Assembly (NCBI GenBank): GCA_029582155.1 | Contig: CM055895.1 | Location: forward strand, 52,853,250 to 52,917,249 | DNA from: Panopea generosa | Taxonomy: Eukaryota; Mollusca; Bivalvia; Adapedonta; Hiatellidae | DNA length: 64,000 bases | Reading direction: 5' to 3' | In this document: piece by piece, positions 22,859-33,020 of the stretch | How positions within the stretch are numbered: position 1 is the stretch's first letter | Layout: every line of letters starts with the position of its first letter | Translations under genes and position numbers: made by a program | The notes under the pieces: model-generated | What the model saw: the letters and a program-made list of their open reading frames with translations, nothing else | Databases searched by the model: none | Told to the model about the DNA's origin: nothing

Positions 22859-23514
22859 GTTTTACGAGATAAATAATTAATTTCTAAGTTTAAAAATATT
22901 GTAACTCAATATAAAACTGTTTAAAATTATGTTGTTATTAATCCAAAATCAATTTTAATTCTATTAAAGTTTAACACAAACATATAAGAAGTATTGGAAA
23001 TAAAGAAAAACATATACAAAAGTATATAAAGTTGTATTATTTATGTTTTAGCCTATAAATACAATAATTTTGATAGTTCTCATGTTAACAAACAATTAAC
23101 CTATGTCATTAACATTATAAAGCATAATATTTCAGTTATGAAAGTATTAAATTATGTTAATATAAGTAAATATATAAAATTATATTTCCAAATTAGTATT
23201 TAAATTGTGTAAATTTATATAGTATGCAGATACTATCTGGACCACAACATAATAGTAACTAACTGTCATGTTAAAGGATGCGACATTTTGATATTAATAA
23301 CCAGTAAATATCAAACAAGATAATAAAACTGTTGTTTTCAGTCTTATAAAAAATATTGGTGAATTTTTACCTAGGGTGCAATAGGCAGTTGAGATCAAAT
23401 TGCATACTACATGATTGTTTTGGTTAAAACCTCATTTATAGACAGACAAATAGACAAAAAATAAACCTGTGTTTTATTCAGTTAAAAATTTGGAAAAAAT
23501 TTAAACAAGCAGTA

Positions 23515-24600
23515 AGTGGGTACTGTGCCCCATGGGCCGACTATACCAACATCACTAACAACTGTACCATCTACATTTGTCATACTGACTCCAATTCCAA
23601 CTGCACCTTCAAAATCCATCATACCAAATTAATAACACCTTTTAGTCTTCATACATGTACCAACTCCACCACCATGGTACTGTACCCTTTACACCCACAA
23701 ACTAACATCATTATACCCACTGTACCCTATACAACCACCATACAAACATCATCAACTTTACATTCTACATCTAGTATACTAGCACCATTTTCAACTACAT
23801 CCTCAACATCGTCCAAACCAAATCCATAAGACACTGATCCTTTATATTCATTACATGTATCCACTCCATCGCCATACCAACTCAACTATCCACTGTACCT
23901 TCAACATCCACCATACCAACCCCACTTCCCATTGCATCCACTACATCCATCATACTGACCTAATTAACCACTGAACCATTACACCCACCAATCCAGTACC
24001 ATTATCCACTGTACATCTACATTCACTTTATGAACTCCAATGTTCCCTCTACATTACTTCAGTATATAGGTAATGTATTCTCTCTACCAACCATTATCTA
24101 TAATACCAACCAGAACCTCATTACTTACTGTACCCTCTACACCCGCCATTCAGACTCAACTACATACTGTACCTTTTACATCAACAATACCAACATCACT
24201 ACCCACTGTGCCCTAAACATCCACATACCAAATTCATTACTCACAATCCACATTATATCAACATCACTACCCACTTTACCCACTGCACCATACCAACATC
24301 GCTACCGTCTGTTTCATGGACACTACATCCACCATACCATCTCAACTCTTCACTGTTCCTTCTACATCCTCTATAATTCTTTACTTATTTCACTACTCAC
24401 AACCCCCTAAATATCAACATCACTACCCATTGCAACCATTACATTCATTATACCAACTGCAACACCACTACTCAATGTCCACTCTGCATCCATATAACTA
24501 CTCGCTGTACTAACTACATCCACTATACCATATCAACCATCTTTATCACCCATTGTTCCCTTTACACCCATAATACCAACTATACTACTAGCTTTAATAT
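23515..24600. repeat. Degenerate left part of the minisatellite core
   Basis: Diverged copies of a CACCATACCAACT / CTGTACCCTCTACA motif with irregular spacing. The plus strand is very poor in G. The 126-residue frame at 24030-24410 is His/Thr/Tyr-rich because of this composition. It grades into the regular 39-bp array to its right. Confidence 0.75.
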
Positions 24601-26462
24601 CAATACCCACCATGCCAACTACACTACCAGCTGTACACTTTATATTCGCATTACCAACTACACAACTAGCTGTACCCTCCACACCAAGAAAACAAACTAC
24701 ACTACCAGCTATACCCTCCATACTCACAATACCAACTACACTACCAGCTGTACCCTTCATACTAACATTACCAACTACACTACCAGCTGTACCCTTTATA
24801 CTCATATTACCAACTACACTACCAACTATACCCTCCATACTCACAATATCAACTACACTACCAGCTGTTCCCTTTATACTCACATTACCAACTACACTAC
24901 CAACTATACCCTCCATACTCACATTACCATCTACACTACCAGCTGTACCCTTTATACTCACATTACCAACTACACTACCAACTATACCCTCCATACTCAC
25001 ATTACCATCTACCCTACCAGCTGTTCCCTTTATACTCACATTACCAACTACACTACCAGCTGTTCCCTATTGTCTACACCCACCATATCAACTATACTAC
25101 CAGCTGTACTGTCTACGACTACGATACCATCTACACTACCAGCTGTACTCTCTTCACCCACCATACCAACTACACTACTAGCTGTACCCTCAACATCCAC
25201 CATAATAACTACACTACCAGCTGTACCTTCAACACCCACCATACCAACTATGCTTCCAGTTGTACCATCCACACCCACTATCATCTATGCTACAAGCCAT
25301 ACCCTCTACACCCACCATACCAACTACACTACCAGCTGTACCCTCAACACCCACCATACTAACTACACTACCAGCTGTACCCTCAACACCCACCATAGCA
25401 ACTATGCTTCAAGTTGTACCCTCAACACCCACTATACCAACTATGCTTCCAGTTGTACCATCCACACCCACTATATCATCTATGCTAAGAGCCATACCCT
25501 CTACACCCACCATACCAACTGCACTACCAGCTGTACCTTCTACACTCACAACACAAACAATGCTACCAGCTGTACCCTCTACACCAACAATATCAACTAC
25601 ATTACCATCTGTACCCTCTACACCCTATATATCGACTACACTACCAGCTGTAATGTCTACACCCACTATACCCACTACACTACCAGCTGTATCATCTACA
25701 TCCACAGTACCAACTACAGTACCAGCTGTACCCTCTACACCCACACAACCAACTATAGTACCAGATGTATCCTCTACATCCACCATACCCTCTACACTAC
25801 CAGATGTACCCTCCACACCAACACAACCAACTATAGTACCAGATGTACATCTACCATACCCACTACACTACATGATGTACCCTCTACACCCACACTACCA
25901 ACTATAGTACCAGATGTACCCTCTACACCCACACTACCAACTATAGTACCAGCTGTACCCTCAACACCCACCATACCAACTACATTACCAGCTGTACCCT
26001 CTACACCCACCATACCCACTACACTACCAGCTGTATCCTCTACATCCACAATACCAACTACAGTACCAGATGTACCATTTACACCCACACAACCAACTAT
26101 TGTACCAGATGTACCTCTACATCCTACATATCCTCTACACTACCAGATGTACCCTCTACACCCACACAACCAACTATAGTACCAGATGTACATCCACCAT
26201 ACCCACTACACTACAAGAGGTACCCTCTTCACCAACACAACCAACTATAGTACCAGATGTACCTCTACACCCACACAACCAACTATAGTACCAGATGTAC
26301 ATCCACCATACTCACTACACTACCAGATATACCTTATTCAACCACACTACCAACTATAGTACCAGATATACCCTCTACAACCATTATACCCCCTATATTA
26401 CCAGCTGTACCTTCTACACCCACAATACCAACCACAGTACCAGCTGTACCCTCTACACACAT
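24600..26462. repeat. Minisatellite core, 39-bp unit, open in all frames
   Basis: About 45 copies of a 39-bp unit: ACCAACTACACTACCAGCTG then TACCCTCTACACCCACCAT. Because 39 = 13 codons, frames stay open over long distances. One plus frame gives a Thr/Pro-rich TIPTTLPAVPSTP repeat, a second HTNYTTSCTLYTH, and the minus strand GVEGTAGSVVGMV. Frames run 24612-25181, 25070-26179 and 25260-25907 (+) and 25039-24533 (-). The mucin-like frame is shifted twice and has no signal peptide, start context or flanking exon. I read it as non-coding repeat, with a mucin-type exon as the alternative. Confidence 0.8.
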
Positions 26463-27124
26463 CAAATTAATTCTGAGAAACCAAGGTTTATTGATATCTA
26501 AAATATATTGTTTTGGTTCTTTAACAGCCATTTTAAAATAATTAGATACAGTGTTGACTTCTAGGACTGATATATTAAAAAGAATAATACTGAGTGTACC
26601 AGGTAATTAGAATAATATCTCATTTTGGAAGTTTTCAAAAGGGATATATTGGTTAAGTAAAATTATAATTGGTATACATTAAAAGTATGTTGAGTAATAT
26701 TGTTCGATTGGACGGCCTTTTTATTATAAAAAAAATGCAAACCAAACAATTCACTGCAAATTTTAATAATCAGATTTTTATGGCTCATTTATAGCACAAT
26801 TAATTATTAATCATCGATTTCATTGTCACTAATGTCCAAATCAATAAAACATTTAACATACTCATCTGACTAAATTACTTTATTATCAAATTAAAATGTT
26901 TTCAAAGATGAGTAAAAAAAAAAAAAAAAAAAAAAAAAGTCTCTATACCTGTATTTCTTCAAAATCTTGCTAGATTTTTCTGAACTATCATTTGAAACTA
27001 ATGTATTGCAATATTCTTGGACTAAATAAAAGTGTGGTTATACAAGATAACTGGGTTTAATAAAATTTAAATTCAAGTTACAATAGTTTTGCACCAATAT
27101 AAATAAAGGTCTCCAAGATATTAT

Positions 27125-27170
27125 TTGGTGCAAAACTATTGTAACTCAAGTTACAATAGTTTTGCGCTAA
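27125..27170. repeat. Near-perfect palindrome, right arm of the 4.8-kb element
   Basis: The left arm is identical to the arm at 22813-22834. The right arm AGTTACAATAGTTTTGCGCT then AA differs from the exact inverse at two positions. It mirrors the left palindrome in spacing and spacer. Confidence 0.85.
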
Positions 27171-27345
27171 AGAATTAGTGTATTTGAGATACAATATTTT
27201 CACCAAAAGTGAATATCTTCAAAGTTATTTAAAATATCAGGACCAAATTTTAACACAAGATGCACATTGTAAAACTACAGTAATTTATGCAAAAAAACGA
27301 TTTTTGGAAAAAACGGAGTTACAATAGTGTTGCGCTGAGCCCTCG

Positions 27346-27986
27346 TATTGAAAGTTAAATTTAAATTTTAAATCTTTGATTTAGTGCACTGATTAAGTTT
27401 AAATACGGTAACTTTCAATATTCAATCTGTTTCATTACATAAAATATGCACATCAGTATCAGAAATTGTGTTTACTCGCATGTATTTTATTTTCATCACT
27501 GGAAAGTGCTAAAAATAAACTGTTTCTTCGAAGAATATGCCAATTACAATAGTGGATGACACATTTTACGTATGACATGTTTTCCCAGCACTCTTTTTTT
27601 AAAGAAAAAATATGCGTGTGATTAAATACAATACAGATTTCTAGTATTTAATTAAAAAGTAGCCTATAAGGCTATTGTTTTTTTTTATTTCTTTTTGTCT
27701 AAGAGGAATAAAATATTTCTGACGAATGAATTTGTGCTGGACTCAACCTATTTACATCTTCTTTATCTATTTACAACTTGCAACACATTCTCTCCAAATG
27801 TTGTTTTCATAACAGTTTGATGAAAACTCATAACACCAAAGTGCAAACTAATTGACATAAATCTCTGTACAATTACCCCATGTTCATAGATGTGATATTT
27901 TCAGGACCCCAATCTGTGAATTAAGTGATTATTTTCTGTGAATTTATGCCTAAAACTGTGAGGTTTTTTAAAGTATATTTTAGCGC
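27346..27986. other. No gene seen
   Basis: A 12-bp inverted repeat, TATTGAAAGTTA (27346-27357) and TAACTTTCAATA (27409-27420), directly abuts the 4.8-kb element. The rest is AT-rich and unremarkable up to the LTR element. Confidence 0.45.
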
Positions 27987-27991
27987 GCGAC
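27987..27991. repeat. Target site duplication GCGAC (paired with 32828-32832)
   Basis: GCGAC directly abuts the 3' LTR here and the 5' LTR at 32828-32832. A 5-bp duplication is usual for Ty3-type integrases. It fixes both element boundaries. Confidence 0.95.
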
Positions 27992-28133
27992 TGTTGTATT
28001 TTGGACTTTATTGCAAAAGGAGTCAACGGCGTGGTTTCGATACTTTTATTAGCGTGTATATTCTGTCCTTAACACCGGTCATAATAAAACAATTACGAAT
28101 ATATGTAAGACGAATGGAATGTCGGATATAACA
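27992..28133 (-). repeat. 3' LTR (142 bp)
   Basis: Base-by-base reading shows no difference from the 5' LTR at 32686-32827. Since both LTRs are identical at insertion, this implies little time has passed. Confidence 0.95.
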
Positions 28134-28142
28134 TTCCTCCCC
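28134..28142 (-). promoter_or_regulatory. Polypurine tract
   Basis: GGGGAGGAA on the minus strand immediately precedes the 3' LTR, the expected place for the plus-strand primer of reverse transcription. Confidence 0.85.
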
Positions 28143-28658
28143 AACTTGTTTAGAAAATGTTATCAAACATAGAATGTATCAATTAACATTAATATTAAGA
28201 ATCACTATATATTTAGTACAGTAAAATATTTTCACAAAACTTCTTTTAATGATTCTAAATCTTTGCATCTGCTTATAGAATATTTGAATTGTCTTTGTAT
28301 GATTTGCAAAGTATTATTGTGTCCAATTTATAAAACCCTAATGTCCAGTCTCTCAATTGTAACTTGACTAGTTCCATTTAAAAACACTTAAATGTCAAAT
28401 CTCAAATTATGTTAAATGAAGATGAACACTAGAATTCTATCAAATTGAATAAGAATGAAATAGCTAATGAAACGTAATATTATGCAATCATGTTAACATT
28501 TAAAGTTTATAAAACCCTTTTTTTTTTTATAACTATAATGACTAGAAACTAAGAACACATTTACATGTGACATATAATACTGTAAGATGTTTTGTAATGA
28601 AGGCATTGTTTCACAGGGATTATTATGCCCTTAACACAGTGAAACAATTTGCTTGTTA
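28143..28658 (-). other. 3' untranslated region of the LTR element
   Basis: About 515 bp of AT-rich sequence between the gag-pol stop and the polypurine tract. No second frame (such as an envelope) is visible. Confidence 0.7.
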
Positions 28659-31600
28659 TCAAGCTTTCAGATATCTGACATAATCTTTGAAATGTGCAGG
28701 TTCGCGCCTGGTGCGAATGGGTCGTGGAGACGTTTCTGTTGGCATAAAGTTTCCGGCCATTCTGGATGCTGTTGGTGCTGTCTCAATGTCAATGTCTTCT
28801 GGTTCTTCAGTTGTATCGACTTTGTTCTGTATTTCCGGACTAACTTTTTTGAATCTTGAAGAGTTCCTAGTGATAACTTTTGTGTTGTTTGTGGCAGTTA
28901 TCATATTTCCTTTTTTCTTTTCAACAAAAAGTGTCTCAGGTATGTATTTTGAAGTTAACTTCGTTTGATTTTCGTTCTCAATCAGGACTTTGTCTCCAAT
29001 ATTAAGATTTTGTCTTGAAACATTTCTTTTACTATCAAAATAGTCTTTACTCTTTGCTTTCACTTTCCCATCATTTTGGCGTGCTAATTCATCAACCTTT
29101 TTCTCAGTTTTTTCAATATGTATTTCAGGTAGTCGTGTGGTAGGTTCACGCTGAAATAGTAATCTAAACGGTGTAAACCCAGTTGATGTATGAGGAGTGC
29201 ATCTGTATTGTCGAAGGAATCGAAACATTTCCTGCTTCCAGTTCTTTCCTTCTATGTGGCTACTTTTGATTGATTTCATCAGCGGTTTGTTGAAACTCTC
29301 TGCTTGAGCATTTGCTCTTGGCCATCTGGGAGTAATTCTCCTATGTGTAAAACCACAGTAAATAGAAAATTGTCTGAATGCATCCGACTGGAATGGACTA
29401 CCATTGTCCGTTTTAATGATTTTTGGCACACCAAATTCAGATAATATTTTGTCAAACACTGGAATCACTCGATTTGCACATACTGATGGTATGATCTCAA
29501 CAATAGGGTATCTGGAATACTCATCTGTCACAACTAGTAAGTATTCACCTGATGGCAGTGGACCACAAAAATCTGCACTTAGATTTTGCCATGGACCGGA
29601 TGGCATTTCAGACATGCTCAGAGGTTCAAACCTCTTGTCATAGGTGTTTGCTTGACAAGGAAGACAGTTTTTTATATTTTCCTCGACATATTCATTCATT
29701 TTTGGGAACCACACTTTTGAACGCATGAATGCTTTAGTTTTAGTTACACCTTGGTGCCCTTCATGACCTATGTTGATTGCCTTAGAATGCAATGATCGCG
29801 GTAACACAATTCTGTCGTTCCTTAGCAGTATGTTTTCAGAGTGAACTGTTAACTCATCTCTCACATGTCTCATCTGTGTTAAGTCTTCAGTGTTTAAATC
29901 GTTGTCCTCAATTAATTTTACTTCATACCATCGACCATTCTTTGTTAATTCAATGGCTTTTACCATGGTTTTATCGCGACTTGTTGCTTCTTTTACTTCA
30001 TCAAGAGTCATAGCATTCATTACTGCATTCTCTGTTATGAAGTTTACGTATTCTTCGGCCACACTTTGCGAGTGTGTTTCTCTCTTAATTGGGTGACGCG
30101 ACATGTAATCTGATGGATTTTCTTTCCCAGGACGGTATTTGATTACCATTTTAAATGGCTGTAGACGAAGACCCCAGCGTTCAATCCTTAGAGGTGGTTG
30201 TTTTTTTTTCCAGATGTTCTCAAGCGGTTTATGGTCAGTGATTACTGTAAACTCAGGAGCACCTCTGAGATACATGACATAATGTTCACATGCCCACACT
30301 ATAGCAAGTGCCTCTCTTTCTGTCTGACTGTATCTGCTCTCAGTTTCTGTAAGAGCTCTGCTCGCGTAAGCGATTACTTTATTTTCTTGCATGAAGATTC
30401 CCGATATTCCGACCGGACTAGCGTCTGTGACTAACTCAGTTTGTTTATTTGGATCATAGTAGCACATCACTGTGTCACTAGATAGCTCTTTCTTTAACAC
30501 TTCAAATGCATTTCGTTGCTCTGTGCCCCAACACCAATCAGTGTCAGACTTTGTTAGTCTTCTCAAAGGCTCTGTGATAGTAGCATAGTTTCTGATAAAC
30601 CGCGAGCAGTAACTCGTCATACCCAAAAAACTTTTGAGTTCTGATACATTTTTAGGTTGTTCCATTGTTCTGATTGCTTCAACTTTGACTGGATCTGCTG
30701 AGACACCTGATGCTGAGAATACTACCCCAAAAAATGAAATTTCAGTTTTATTAAATTCACATTTTTTCTTGTTCAGGGTTAATCCGTTTTTGTGCAAGAC
30801 ATCAAAAACTTTATTCAGTGCTTTATCATGGTCTTCTTGTGTTCTACCATAAATAATTATGTCGTCTGAAATGTTCTTCGCGCCTTCAATCCCCTGAATT
30901 AAGGAACTTATAGTTGCTTGGAACACTTCTGATGCTGATGATATTCCGAAGTTCAGCCTTTTGTATCTATATATGCCTAAATGAGTGTTAAATGTTGTGA
31001 TGGATCTACTTTCTGTATCCAGTTCTAGCTGGTGATATCCAGATCTTAGATCCAGTTTACTAAATATCTGTGCTCCATTTAGATCATTTATCAGTTCATC
31101 TATCGTTGGGAGCAGGTGTCTTTCTCTTTCAATCGCATTGTTTGCTTCGCGCATGTCTACACATAGTCTGATTTCATCTTTGTCTTTCTTTGGCGGCGTT
31201 ACAATCGGCGATATCCAAGGAGTAGGTTGATTTTCTACTTTTTCGATTATGTCTTGTTGGACCAGATTATCAATTTCCTGTTTGACTTTGTCGCGAAGAT
31301 GAAAAGGTGTTCTGCGGCTTCTTTGTGCTACTGGCTTTACATCTTTATTGATATGTAATTTTACTGTTCTGTTCTTTAGTTTTCCAATACCGTTAAATAT
31401 GTCTGGAAACTGTTCAGTCAAGTCAGTTTCTTTTATTCTGTGCACAATTTCAATCAATTTCAAGTCAAGAGCTGTGCTGTACCCAATCAGAGTTCCTGAT
31501 TTATGTGCTTTTACAACAAAGAAAGTTGCTACAGTTATGTTCTTGTTTTTTTCAACAGTCAATTCACACTTTCCATGGAGACTGAGTGGCATATTGTCAC

Positions 31601-32720
31601 CATATGGTAGCAATTTGGGCATGTTCTTTCTTGACAGCTTAGGGCATCCTAGTTTTTTGTATGTGGATTCATCAAGAATATTTACTGTAGAGCCAGTGTC
31701 TATCAAGACATTGCAGTTGATTTTGTTACTAATTAATACAGTAGTATTGGGTGTTCTGGACCTTCCTTCTTTTATAGAGTAACAGTAATCATCATCTGAA
31801 CTTTCTGACTGACTGCCTTTCACACCATCATCCTGTATTGTCTTAACCGATCCTTTTTTCTTGAAACATACTTTCATGAAGTGATTTGGCTTTTTACAGT
31901 AGTTACAGGTTTTGCCCTTGGCTGGACATACCCCTTTATGTGGATAATCACCTCCACAGTTTCTGCACTGGGTTGATCTGGCGCCATGGTGCCTTTGTTG
32001 ACCTTGGCTACGTCGAGATACCATTGACCACCTTCTGCCACGACCACGGCCACGATTCACATGATTTGAATTATTTATTGCATTTACTGTTGCATTTGGT
32101 TGCTCCATTTCAGTTGCCTGTTCATCGGCCAGCTCCATGGCACGGCCCATTGTTAGAATGTCTGACAACTTCTTATCCGGCTCTCTTAGTGCCCTTCGTC
32201 GCAGGCGATTGGATTTGCAATTTTGAATAACCTGTTGGAGGATTTCATTATCCGCATCCACAAATTCACAGCTTTTTGATAATGCTCTAAGTTCGGTTAC
32301 ATATTCATCTACAGACTGACTGTCTTTCTGTTTACATGTACGGAATTTGTAAACCTCCATCTTTGTATTCACTTTTGGGGCAAAATAGTCTGTGACTATT
32401 TTTTTTGTATTATCGTAGTCTTCTGCACTGTCCCCTTTTTCAGCATCATATATGTCGTACACTCTCTCGCCAGCATAATGGAGGAGCAATGCCCGTTTTC
32501 TCCCATCATTGGTTATGTTCAAACCGACAAGCAAATTTTCTAAACGCCCGACCCACTTTGTCCAACGGTGAGCAGCGTTTGTTTTGTCTGCATCGACATC
32601 AAAAGAGGGAAACGGCGGTAAACTCATCTTATGTGGACAGAATGCAACTATAGCAAACCCTTTTGACAGTAATCCTCGTCGCCAATGTTGTATTTTGGAC
32701 TTTATTGCAAAAGGAGTCAA
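28659..32720 (-). CDS. Gag-pol polyprotein of the Ty3-type element
   Basis: A single frame of 1353 residues with no stop. The first Met is inside the 5' LTR. The more likely start is Met32 (nt 32627), MSLPPFPSFDVDAD, just after the LTR and primer site. Gag follows, with two zinc knuckles: C252-C255-H261-C265 (CX2CX5HX3C) and C272-C275-H280-C285 (canonical CX2CX4HX4C). The protease has D341-T-G-S. RT has D557 in KLDLRSGYHQL and an NISDD box with D619/D620, where Tyr/Phe-x-Asp-Asp is usual. RNase H has D766, E803 and D829. Integrase has H986/H989...C1019/C1022 and a catalytic D1050, D1105, E1141 triad with D-35-E spacing. The C-terminal tail has no chromodomain. Gag and Pol share one frame, so products must come from proteolysis alone. 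K02A2.6-like/Mag affinity is possible but untested. Confidence 0.95.
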   Translation of the reverse strand: MTPFAIKSKIQHWRRGLLSKGFAIVAFCPHKMSLPPFPSFDVDADKTNAAHRWTKWVGRLENLLVGLNITNDGRKRALLLHYAGERVYDIYDAEKGDSAEDYDNTKKIVTDYFAPKVNTKMEVYKFRTCKQKDSQSVDEYVTELRALSKSCEFVDADNEILQQVIQNCKSNRLRRRALREPDKKLSDILTMGRAMELADEQATEMEQPNATVNAINNSNHVNRGRGRGRRWSMVSRRSQGQQRHHGARSTQCRNCGGDYPHKGVCPAKGKTCNYCKKPNHFMKVCFKKKGSVKTIQDDGVKGSQSESSDDDYCYSIKEGRSRTPNTTVLISNKINCNVLIDTGSTVNILDESTYKKLGCPKLSRKNMPKLLPYGDNMPLSLHGKCELTVEKNKNITVATFFVVKAHKSGTLIGYSTALDLKLIEIVHRIKETDLTEQFPDIFNGIGKLKNRTVKLHINKDVKPVAQRSRRTPFHLRDKVKQEIDNLVQQDIIEKVENQPTPWISPIVTPPKKDKDEIRLCVDMREANNAIERERHLLPTIDELINDLNGAQIFSKLDLRSGYHQLELDTESRSITTFNTHLGIYRYKRLNFGISSASEVFQATISSLIQGIEGAKNISDDIIIYGRTQEDHDKALNKVFDVLHKNGLTLNKKKCEFNKTEISFFGVVFSASGVSADPVKVEAIRTMEQPKNVSELKSFLGMTSYCSRFIRNYATITEPLRRLTKSDTDWCWGTEQRNAFEVLKKELSSDTVMCYYDPNKQTELVTDASPVGISGIFMQENKVIAYASRALTETESRYSQTEREALAIVWACEHYVMYLRGAPEFTVITDHKPLENIWKKKQPPLRIERWGLRLQPFKMVIKYRPGKENPSDYMSRHPIKRETHSQSVAEEYVNFITENAVMNAMTLDEVKEATSRDKTMVKAIELTKNGRWYEVKLIEDNDLNTEDLTQMRHVRDELTVHSENILLRNDRIVLPRSLHSKAINIGHEGHQGVTKTKAFMRSKVWFPKMNEYVEENIKNCLPCQANTYDKRFEPLSMSEMPSGPWQNLSADFCGPLPSGEYLLVVTDEYSRYPIVEIIPSVCANRVIPVFDKILSEFGVPKIIKTDNGSPFQSDAFRQFSIYCGFTHRRITPRWPRANAQAESFNKPLMKSIKSSHIEGKNWKQEMFRFLRQYRCTPHTSTGFTPFRLLFQREPTTRLPEIHIEKTEKKVDELARQNDGKVKAKSKDYFDSKRNVSRQNLNIGDKVLIENENQTKLTSKYIPETLFVEKKKGNMITATNNTKVITRNSSRFKKVSPEIQNKVDTTEEPEDIDIETAPTASRMAGNFMPTETSPRPIRTRREPAHFKDYVRYLKA
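32668..32685 (-). promoter_or_regulatory. Candidate primer-binding site
   Basis: Directly downstream of the 5' LTR on the minus strand is TTGGCGACGAGGATTACT. Its TGGCGACGAGGAT part would pair with a tRNA 3' end reading ATCCTCGTCGCCA, including the CCA. The tRNA species is not identified. Confidence 0.65.
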
Positions 32721-32827
32721 CGGCGTGGTTTCGATACTTTTATTAGCGTGTATATTCTGTCCTTAACACCGGTCATAATAAAACAATTACGAATATATGT
32801 AAGACGAATGGAATGTCGGATATAACA
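32686..32827 (-). repeat. 5' LTR (142 bp)
   Basis: On the minus strand it starts TGTTATATCCGACATTCC and ends AAGTCCAAAATACAACA. An AATAAA lies within it (CTAATAAAAGTATCG on the minus strand), a likely polyadenylation signal. At 142 bp it is short for a Ty3-type LTR. No strong TATA box is obvious apart from AT-rich stretches. Confidence 0.95.
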
Positions 32828-33020
32828 GCGACATTCAATCATTCTTATAAAAATTTACATATGTGGATAAATTGATTTAATTAAGAGCACCATAATGATG
32901 TTTAAAATTAAGACAGTGTATAATTAAGTAACTTATAACATCTAACAGGAAAAGAAGTTTCAAAAACAAATATTTTCTTTATTTATATTGTACTTTATTT
33001 TCATGATTTATATCATTTTT

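Larger units (their letters stand above)
22570..27345. mobile_element. 4.8-kb inverted-repeat-bounded element with minisatellite core
   Basis: The outermost 29 bp are inverted repeats: 22570-22598 (CGAGGGCTTGGCGCAAAACT, then ATTGTAACT) against 27317-27345, with 3 mismatches. Each flank carries further copies of the same ACTATTGTAAC / GTTACAATAGT motif. On the left these are 22766-22783 and a palindrome at 22813-22858. On the right they are 27076-27098 and a palindrome at 27125-27170. The interior is about 3 kb of minisatellite between two AT-rich arms. No transposase frame and no clear target duplication were found. It could be a foldback-type element or a non-autonomous DNA transposon that gained a minisatellite. 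Confidence 0.7.
27992..32827 (-). mobile_element. Intact Ty3-type LTR retrotransposon, 4836 bp
   Basis: The element lies on the minus strand. It has 142-bp LTRs (identical by eye) starting TG and ending CA, a 5-bp target duplication GCGAC (27987-27991 and 32828-32832), a primer-binding region, one uninterrupted gag-pol frame, about 525 bp of 3' untranslated sequence and a polypurine tract. The domain order protease-RT-RNase H-integrase places it in the Ty3 (Metaviridae-type) group. No envelope-like frame and no chromodomain are seen. All structural signs point to a recent insertion that may still be competent. Confidence 0.95.

Noticed and set aside
25070-26179. Mucin-like protein gene of 369 residues
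   Set aside because: The frame exists because the repeat unit is a multiple of three. Other frames and the opposite strand are equally open, and the reading changes register inside.
28687-32766. Plus-strand frames over the LTR element
   Set aside because: Antisense shadows of the gag-pol frame.
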